A model generated the notes under the pieces. That model was not told where the DNA came from, made no database searches, and was given only the letters and a program-made list of their open reading frames with translations. Below, piece after piece: positions 21,560-26,705 of a stretch of DNA of 26,705 nt. The first letter of the stretch is position 1. Each line of letters begins with the position of its first letter. The translations under genes were made by a program, and so were the position numbers. The stretch spans positions 1 to 26,705 of the forward strand of contig DATDOY010000123.1 in NCBI GenBank assembly GCA_035293045.1, given 5' to 3'. This stretch comes from DATDOY01 sp035293045. GTDB lineage: Bacteria > Actinomycetota > Acidimicrobiia > IMCC26256 > JACPCJ01.

Positions 21560-22795
21560 ATGCCCCGCTCCTTCTCCGACGTGGAGGTGGCCGGGGGAGA
21601 CTCCCTGTGGCCCGACGCGATCAGGGCGGCCCACGCGGTCGCCGAGGCGGCCGGGGTTGCGCCTCCTCCCGCGAAGTTCCCCGTCGACGCCTACCCCGTA
21701 CCCTCGGCGTTGGTGAGCCTCGCCGCCGCCGAGGCGGTCGGCCCGGTGTCGCCACGAGTTCTTCCGGTCGAGGCTCCAGAGGACGGCCCACTCGCCGCAG
21801 CGCGAGCGGGCGCCATCGTTCGCTCGGGCCGCCGGATCGACGCCGATGCTCGCCCGTTCACGCTCGGAGCTGAGGACCGGGATTCCATGGTGGGCGGGCG
21901 CCATGACGACGGCTTCGCCACCGTGATCGTGCGCACCCAGGGGCTCCGGCTCCTCAACCTCGAGGAGGCCCTGACCTCTCTCGCCGCTCAGTCCGACGAC
22001 GGCTTCGACGTCGTCGTCACGGCGCACACGGACGACGATGCGGCTGAGGCCTCGGTCCACCAGGTCGTGGGCTCCTTCGCCGACGCGTTTCGATCCCGTG
22101 TCCTGGTGGTCCGCGTGGAGCCGGGTCAGCGAGGGCGTCCGCTGAACGCAGGGCTGGATCGGGCGACGGGCGACTATGTCTGCTTTCTCGACGACGACGA
22201 CGTGGTCACCGCCGACTGGATCGAAGCGTTCCGGGCCGGCTCCCAGGTGCAGCCGGAGATGGTGATCCGCAGCCGTGCCCTGGTCCAACCGGTGACACGG
22301 CTGTCGCCGCCGGCCGACGGTTACGACGTCGCGGGTAAACTCGATTCGCGCTTTGACCGCTCGTTCGACCTCACGAAGCACTTGGTCAACAACAGCACGC
22401 CCATCTTCTCGGTCGCGGTCCCCGCCGCGGTGATCACGAGCCAGGCCCTTCGTTTCGACGAGGAGCTGCCCGTGCTCGAGGACTGGGATTTCCTGATGCG
22501 AGCGGCGCTGGTCGTAGGTGTCCACGACACCGATCGCGTGACCGGCGTCTACCACTGGTGGGTGTCGGGCGAGAGCTCCTTCGACCGCGAACGTGAGCGT
22601 TGGGCAACGGCCAGGCGCCGTGTCCATGCGCGACTCGACACGCTCACGCGCCCTACCGGCATGGCGAGCCGCCTCGCGGATCTGCACGACCGCCTCTTGT
22701 CGCAAGGACGCGATTCCGACGAGATCCAGACCTCGGTCAGAGCGTTGGCGGACGACCTTCAGGCGCGAGGGCGCCCCGCCGGAGGAGCCTTCTGA
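21560..22795 (+). CDS. GT2-family glycosyltransferase with N-terminal extension
   Basis: The product has 411 residues. The catalytic part runs from about residue 117: GFATVIVRTQGLRLLNLEEA, then DGFDVVVTAHTDD, GRPLNAGLDRATGDYVCFLD with the metal-binding DDDD (211-214), and RFDEELPVLEDWDFLMRAAL as the acceptor-side ED-W motif. Residues 1-115 are an alanine- and proline-rich extension without a domain I recognise. There are no membrane helices. Donor and acceptor are unknown; the neighbours point to surface polysaccharide. The ATG at 21560 fits a leaderless start overlapping the XRE palindrome. Its last 59 bases overlap the end of the convergent GT4 gene. Confidence 0.83.
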   Translation: MPRSFSDVEVAGGDSLWPDAIRAAHAVAEAAGVAPPPAKFPVDAYPVPSALVSLAAAEAVGPVSPRVLPVEAPEDGPLAAARAGAIVRSGRRIDADARPFTLGAEDRDSMVGGRHDDGFATVIVRTQGLRLLNLEEALTSLAAQSDDGFDVVVTAHTDDDAAEASVHQVVGSFADAFRSRVLVVRVEPGQRGRPLNAGLDRATGDYVCFLDDDDVVTADWIEAFRAGSQVQPEMVIRSRALVQPVTRLSPPADGYDVAGKLDSRFDRSFDLTKHLVNNSTPIFSVAVPAAVITSQALRFDEELPVLEDWDFLMRAALVVGVHDTDRVTGVYHWWVSGESSFDRERERWATARRRVHARLDTLTRPTGMASRLADLHDRLLSQGRDSDEIQTSVRALADDLQARGRPAGGAF

Positions 22796-24377
22796 GGCGC
22801 CCTCCGAAGGTTGGCCGAGCGGTGCCAAGAGGGGCCGTCGGCAGCAGTTCAGGTTCATCGATCCACACGGGCGACTCGATTGCCATGGCGATCTCGGGGA
22901 TGGCCTCGAGTCCGAGCGTGTGCGCACCACGGTGCACCGCGGTGCGCACGTCGACCATGCCGGGGAGGCCATAGTCGAGCGCGTACCCCAGCACGGTGCC
23001 GTCCTGCGACGACGAAGCGAGCGTGCCCTCAACGCCGATGTCGACGGCGGCGCCGCCGAGCGAGTAGCGCCCGTCGTGTTCACGGAGTGCGAGGGTCCGC
23101 TCGAACCCCTTGGTGAACACGCGACCCAGCCGTAACTCGCCGGCACGGGGCGGACCGGGAGGCCGGACGACGAGGCGTCCCTCTCTGGTGAGCGAGAGCG
23201 CCGCGGTATCGGGAGCCCACCAGTCGTCGAACGCCGAGAGATCGGCGGGCCCCGTTGGCGCCGGAGCCGACTCGACGAGCTCCTCGTAGATGGCTTCGTG
23301 TTCGCGTGCCATGTGCTGAACGCGGTAGTGCTCGTGTGCACGGTTCCGGCCTGCGGTGCCCATGCGTCGCCGTAGGATTGGGTCACGCTCGAGCGTCAGG
23401 AGCGCCTCGACGAACGCGTCAGGGTCATCGCGCTCGGTGATCAGGAAGCCGACCTCCTCGCTCACAACCTCGCCGGTCCCTCCCACCGCGGCGACGACGA
23501 CCGGCCTCGCCATGGCCATGGCTTCGTACACCGCGAGGGGAACGCCTTCGTACCGACTGGTCAGCAAGAGGACGTCCGTTGCTGCATACCAACCGGGCAT
23601 GTCTTGTTGGGCACCGTGCAGACGAACCTGTTTGCCCAGAGCGTGCCTCGCCACCTCGGCCTCGACCTCGCCGCGCAGGGGCCCGTCACCGACCACATGG
23701 ATCACCGCGGCGGATCCCCGGGCGCGCAGTCGCTCCGCCACCTCCACCATCAGGAGCGGATCCTTCTGCCACGCCAGTCGGGCCGGGAAGAGGACATGAA
23801 ACTCGCCGTCGCGTCGACCGATCTCGTGCGGCGCGGCCTGGGCCGGATCGAAGATCTCGGTGTCGACGCCGAGTCTGATGACACGTTGTTTGCCTCGCGA
23901 AACGCCGAAATCCTCGAGTCGCTGGGCCAGGAAGTTGCTGATCACCGAGATCGCGTCCACGCAAGCCGCCGACCGGGAGGCGACGTATCGGGGATATCCC
24001 GTGCCTGCTGGGTGTTCCTCGGCGTGGATCTGCGCCACCACGCGGAGATGGGGGAACGCGGCACGCAGGTCGGCGAGCACATCGAACCCGAGGCGGGAGT
24101 TCATCACGTGGAGGATTCGGACGTCGCGCGAAGCGATCACGTCGGCGATGAAGCGCGGCATGGCTGAACCGGGCATGAGATCGGGGAGCGCCCACGCCTC
24201 GGCTGCGTACCGCGTCGCGAACTCGAATAACTCGTTCGGACTTTCCTGGGTGGTCATCAGGAGCGGTCGGAATCGCCCCTGATCGATCAGCCGGAACCAA
24301 TCGATCGTGCTGCGATCGGAACCGCCGATGGTGACCCACGGCGCCAGGTAGAGCACTCCGATGCGGTCGTCCGACAT
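22737..24377 (-). CDS. GT4-family glycosyltransferase with C-terminal extension
   Basis: The product has 546 residues. The GT-B fold is clear: GVLYLAPWVTIGGSDRSTID at the N-terminus, VAQIHAEEHPAGTGYPRYV, SNFLAQRLEDFGVSRGK, then the second half HVLFPARLAWQKDP, VIHVVGDGPLRGEVEAE and YEGVPLAVYEAMAMARPVVV, where E277 and E285 form the E-x7-E sugar-nucleotide motif. GT4 enzymes are retaining transferases. Residues 371-546 are an extra module (FDDWWAPDTAALSL to the end) with beta-strand-like spacing that I cannot name. The ATG at 24375-24377 is chosen because TACAGT (24390 to 24385) ends 7 nt upstream; the frame opens 43 codons earlier but that part lies over the divergent gene. Confidence 0.85.
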   Translation of the reverse strand: MSDDRIGVLYLAPWVTIGGSDRSTIDWFRLIDQGRFRPLLMTTQESPNELFEFATRYAAEAWALPDLMPGSAMPRFIADVIASRDVRILHVMNSRLGFDVLADLRAAFPHLRVVAQIHAEEHPAGTGYPRYVASRSAACVDAISVISNFLAQRLEDFGVSRGKQRVIRLGVDTEIFDPAQAAPHEIGRRDGEFHVLFPARLAWQKDPLLMVEVAERLRARGSAAVIHVVGDGPLRGEVEAEVARHALGKQVRLHGAQQDMPGWYAATDVLLLTSRYEGVPLAVYEAMAMARPVVVAAVGGTGEVVSEEVGFLITERDDPDAFVEALLTLERDPILRRRMGTAGRNRAHEHYRVQHMAREHEAIYEELVESAPAPTGPADLSAFDDWWAPDTAALSLTREGRLVVRPPGPPRAGELRLGRVFTKGFERTLALREHDGRYSLGGAAVDIGVEGTLASSSQDGTVLGYALDYGLPGMVDVRTAVHRGAHTLGLEAIPEIAMAIESPVWIDEPELLPTAPLGTARPTFGGRLRRLLRRGALAPEGRPPTL

Positions 24378-24384
24378 CTGCGGC

Positions 24385-24390
24385 ACTGTA
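24385..24390 (-). promoter_or_regulatory. Leaderless-type -10 box (TACAGT) of the GT4 gene
   Basis: On the minus strand TACAGT ends 7 nt before the ATG at 24377; no ribosome site is present. Confidence 0.45.
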
Positions 24391-24443
24391 TTGGACGTCG
24401 CCCGCCCGTTTGCACCGCGAACCGTCGCGCCAGACGAGATCAC

Positions 24444-24449
24444 TATTGT
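24444..24449 (+). promoter_or_regulatory. Leaderless-type -10 box (TATTGT) before a TTG start
   Basis: TATTGT ends 7 nt before TTG at 24457. If used, it fixes the start of the following membrane-protein gene and removes its overlap with the GT4 gene. Confidence 0.35.
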
Positions 24450-24456
24450 TCTCGAC

Positions 24457-25818
24457 TTGACCGAAAGACTCCGACTTCGGCGCGTCAGCTGGCCCGCGAT
24501 TCTCATTCTGGCGGGTTCAGCGATGGTCGTCGGGTTGCATGTTCGTGCCTACACGACGACGTCGTCCATCGACGAGCTGTCGCACATCGACACGCTGATC
24601 AAGGCAAGCGAGTTCGACTTCGTTCAGGACAACGAGCGTGTGGGGCAGCGAGCGATGCGCGAGGAGGCGTGTCGCGGTATTGATCGCGGGGATCCTTTGC
24701 CGCGCTGCGACACCACGAGCTTTGAGCCGAATTTCTTCCGTGAGTACGGGGTCAACGTCACGGCTGGACGTGTCCCGCTCTATCACCTCGTCACGGGCCT
24801 ACCTGCTCGCCTGGCCGCGGCAACCCTGGGTTTTTCCAGCATCGTCACGGCGGCGAGGTTGCTGGGATTTGTGTGGCTAGCCGGAGGGCTGTTCGTGACG
24901 TGGCTGCTCATGAAGGAGCTCGGCGTTGGGCCCCGACCTCGCGCCGTGGCCTTAGGTCTCTTGGCAACAACGCCCGTGGTTCTCCACGCCTCCGCGATCG
25001 TCAACGCCGACGCGGCGCTTCTCCTCGCGGGGGCATCGGTGACCTATGTCGTGTTGCTGTGGGAGCGGAACGCCGTCTCACCCTGGCTCGCCGCCAGTGT
25101 CGTCGTGGTGGCCCTCCTCGCCGAACCCACGACCCTTCTCGGCGTGGGCCTCGCTTCGATTTATCTCCTCGTCCGATCCCTTGGATCCTCCCAGGCCGAA
25201 GAGAACGAGGCAGGGGATCGCGAGACTCCGGTGGCGAAGGCCCGACTCCGGTACGCCGGCCTCGGTCTCGCGGCGGTTGGCGTCCTGCTCGCAGTCGGGT
25301 TTCCCGCGACGTACCGCGCGTTGATCGGAGATGCCACAGTTGAGACGCATCCCGTCACCCCGGCGGAGTCCGCAGCCCAGCACCACGCCGAGGAGATCTC
25401 GTACGGCGGTGTTTCCGGCGACAAGATCTTCGCCGAGGTCACCGGCCTCATGACCCCGGTGATCCGGGCCCACACGCCGCCGTTTCTGCGGGGTGCCGGT
25501 GCGGACGTTCTGGTCGCCGCGACGCACTGGGTTCTGATTGGGGCGCTCTTCGCCGCGCTCGCCTTCGAGAAGCGGGGAGGTCGGGCTGAGGCGATCGCGC
25601 TCGCCACGCTCGTGGTGTTGCTGGTCGCCGGACCGGCGCACGCCGCCCTCAACGCGCGTCGCGATGTGTTTTTCGCGATTCCCACCCGATTCGGGCTTCC
25701 ACTGCTGCCGTCGATGTTCGCCCTCTACGCTCACTCGCTGCGCAAGCCGCGCGTCCTGGCCGTCGCCGCGGCCGGAACGCTGGCGGGGGTCACGTACATC
25801 CTCTTCAGGCTGGTCTGA
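24457..25818 (+). CDS. Polytopic membrane protein, GT-C/DUF2142-like glycosyltransferase
   Basis: The product has about 453 residues from the TTG at 24457 and about ten membrane helices. After the first helix (WPAILILAGSAMVVGL) comes SSIDELSHIDTLIKASEFDF, an acidic 'D-E-x-x-H' loop as in DUF2142 and other GT-C proteins, where such residues sit at the active site outside the membrane. A long loop then leads to RVPLYHLVTGLPARL, like the 'P-x-Y-x-L' stretch of the same families. A lipid-linked sugar transferase role is therefore likely but unproven. An ATG at 24361 would add 32 residues and overlap the GT4 gene by 17 nt. The Wzz-like gene follows after 45 bases. Confidence 0.7.
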   Translation: MTERLRLRRVSWPAILILAGSAMVVGLHVRAYTTTSSIDELSHIDTLIKASEFDFVQDNERVGQRAMREEACRGIDRGDPLPRCDTTSFEPNFFREYGVNVTAGRVPLYHLVTGLPARLAAATLGFSSIVTAARLLGFVWLAGGLFVTWLLMKELGVGPRPRAVALGLLATTPVVLHASAIVNADAALLLAGASVTYVVLLWERNAVSPWLAASVVVVALLAEPTTLLGVGLASIYLLVRSLGSSQAEENEAGDRETPVAKARLRYAGLGLAAVGVLLAVGFPATYRALIGDATVETHPVTPAESAAQHHAEEISYGGVSGDKIFAEVTGLMTPVIRAHTPPFLRGAGADVLVAATHWVLIGALFAALAFEKRGGRAEAIALATLVVLLVAGPAHAALNARRDVFFAIPTRFGLPLLPSMFALYAHSLRKPRVLAVAAAGTLAGVTYILFRLV

Positions 25819-25849
25819 CGGCCGTCCGAGCGGGAGGCCAACGCGTCGG

Positions 25850-25855
25850 TAAGAT
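25850..25855 (+). promoter_or_regulatory. Leaderless-type -10 box (TAAGAT) of the Wzz-like gene
   Basis: TAAGAT, preceded by GG, ends 8 nt before the ATG at 25864 in the 45-base gap. Confidence 0.4.
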
Positions 25856-25863
25856 CGCGCCCC

Positions 25864-26705
25864 ATGTCTCCGCGAAGCCGCAGTTATCAGCCCGCGGTCT
25901 CCGATTACCTTTTCGACCTTCGGCGTGGCTGGCGGGTCGTCGCGGGCTCGGTCCTGGCGCTCGCGATTTTCGCGGTGGCCATTTCCGCGACCCAGGACGA
26001 GGTCTACCGAGCGAGTTCGGACTTGCTGCTCCAGCAGGCTCCGAGCCGCGCCACGCTGATCAGCGGAACCTCTCGCGAGATCTCTACCGAGCTCGAACTT
26101 GCGCGGAGTCGGCGGGTCGAGAAACTAGCGGTCGATTCGCTCGGGTTCCGTCCGGCGGTCAGCTTTCACCGGATCAGCGATACGGCGCTGATCCGCGTCA
26201 CCGCCGAGGCATCCACCGCCGCGAAGGCTGCTCGGGCCGCTGATGCCTACGCTCGCGCCTTCATCGAAGCCCGCAGCAGTCAGGTCCTCGGCCCGCTGGC
26301 ATCAGTACGAGACGAACTCCAGAGCAAGCTCGATGAGGTCACGCTTGCCGACTCCGGCACCGCACCGGCCTCGGACGTCGATCCCGCCGCGGTTGATGAT
26401 CTCGTGGCTCTCGCCGAGTCTGTCCGGGCCGCTGCGGCGGACGGCGATCCTGGTGACCTGCGCTCGGCCATCGCCTCCCTCCAGCGCACGCTTGGACCAG
26501 GTCAATCCGACGCGTCAATCCGCATCATTCGGGGCGCCAGCCTCCAGCTGCTGATCGATGAGATCGACGCTGCCGAGAGCCTCTCGCGAAACGCGGCCCC
26601 AGACCTCGTCTCCGAGGCTGAGATCCCCGACAGTCCGAGCCGTCCGGCGCCCGCCCGGAACCTCGTTCTGGCGATCGCGCTCGGGGTGATCGCGGGGGTC
26701 TGCAT
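25864..26705 (+). CDS. Wzz-like polysaccharide chain-length/co-polymerase protein (partial at right edge)
   Basis: The frame is open from the ATG at 25864 to the window end: 280 codons plus two bases. The N-terminus SDYLFDLRRGWRVVAGSVLA then LAIFAVAISATQDEVYRASS is a Wzz-type first membrane helix followed by the typical 'Y-x-A-S-S-x-L-L' strand. A long extracytoplasmic, largely helical part follows (ARSRRVEKLAVDSLGF, ADAYARAFIEARSSQ). Near the edge PSRPAPARNLVLAIALGVIA is the proline-rich entry to the second membrane helix that marks this family. Such proteins set polysaccharide length, and in Gram-positive bacteria may carry or partner a tyrosine kinase beyond the second helix; the rest lies outside the window. 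Confidence 0.85.
   Translation, partial: MSPRSRSYQPAVSDYLFDLRRGWRVVAGSVLALAIFAVAISATQDEVYRASSDLLLQQAPSRATLISGTSREISTELELARSRRVEKLAVDSLGFRPAVSFHRISDTALIRVTAEASTAAKAARAADAYARAFIEARSSQVLGPLASVRDELQSKLDEVTLADSGTAPASDVDPAAVDDLVALAESVRAAAADGDPGDLRSAIASLQRTLGPGQSDASIRIIRGASLQLLIDEIDAAESLSRNAAPDLVSEAEIPDSPSRPAPARNLVLAIALGVIAGVC

Noticed and set aside
21191..23386. Upstream part of a 900-codon minus-strand frame that ends in the nucleotidyltransferase
   Set aside because: Only the last 168 codons look like protein. The rest runs antisense to the GT2 gene and through the XRE gene in another frame; the true start is the ATG overlapping the XRE stop.

Overview
The window is GC-rich, densely packed DNA with frequent GTG starts and many 1-4 nt gene overlaps. 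It looks like a chromosome segment of a high-GC actinobacterium. A stand-alone methylmalonyl-CoA mutase large subunit, a thiO-thiS-thiG block and small DUF1640-like and PIG-V-like proteins fit Actinomycetota, and Acidimicrobiia is my best guess by recall rather than by any search. No rRNA, tRNA, CRISPR array, insertion sequence or phage gene is visible. No stretch longer than about 190 bases lacks a gene.

Layout. 1-4.3 kb: the start of a rhodanese-domain protein (cut by the left edge), a DUF1640-like membrane protein, a membrane-anchored HELTH metalloprotease, a sirtuin, a VapBC pair and a conserved protein of unknown function. 4.5-9.9 kb: envelope genes, namely two tandem PIG-V-like mannosyltransferases, two GT2 glycosyltransferases (one DPM1/GtrB-like), a lipoprotein and a cysteine-rich secreted protein. 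10.0-12.5 kb: a methylmalonyl-CoA mutase large subunit, a second PIN/Phd toxin-antitoxin pair and a tiny protein. 12.6-16.1 kb: thiO, thiS, thiG and a PaaK-like protein that has lost its ATP loop. 16.2-18.3 kb: a Wzm/Wzt polysaccharide exporter. 18.4-20.7 kb: a cysteine desulfurase followed by mnmA. 20.7-21.5 kb: an XRE regulator with a minimal nucleotidyltransferase (toxin-antitoxin-like). 21.6-26.7 kb: GT2, GT4, a GT-C/DUF2142-like membrane protein and a Wzz-like chain-length protein cut by the right edge.

Two themes tie the genes together. One is surface polysaccharide: glycosyltransferases, the ABC exporter with a glycan-recognising ATPase tail, and the chain-length protein. The other is sulfur transfer: the rhodanese domain, ThiS/ThiG, the cysteine desulfurase and MnmA. 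Three two-gene modules, all on the minus strand and all with 4-nt overlaps, look like toxin-antitoxin units.

The most striking regulatory signal is a TANNNT box ending 6-9 nt before the start codon of about a dozen genes that lack a Shine-Dalgarno sequence. This is the arrangement expected of leaderless mRNAs. Several candidate operators (perfect palindromes, helically phased repeats) sit on these boxes, most clearly at vapBC and at the XRE/GT2 divergent promoter. I did not find a clearly new multi-gene system. The best candidates for something undescribed are the XRE-nucleotidyltransferase unit sharing a palindrome with a glycosyltransferase gene, and the degenerate PaaK-fold gene behind thiG.
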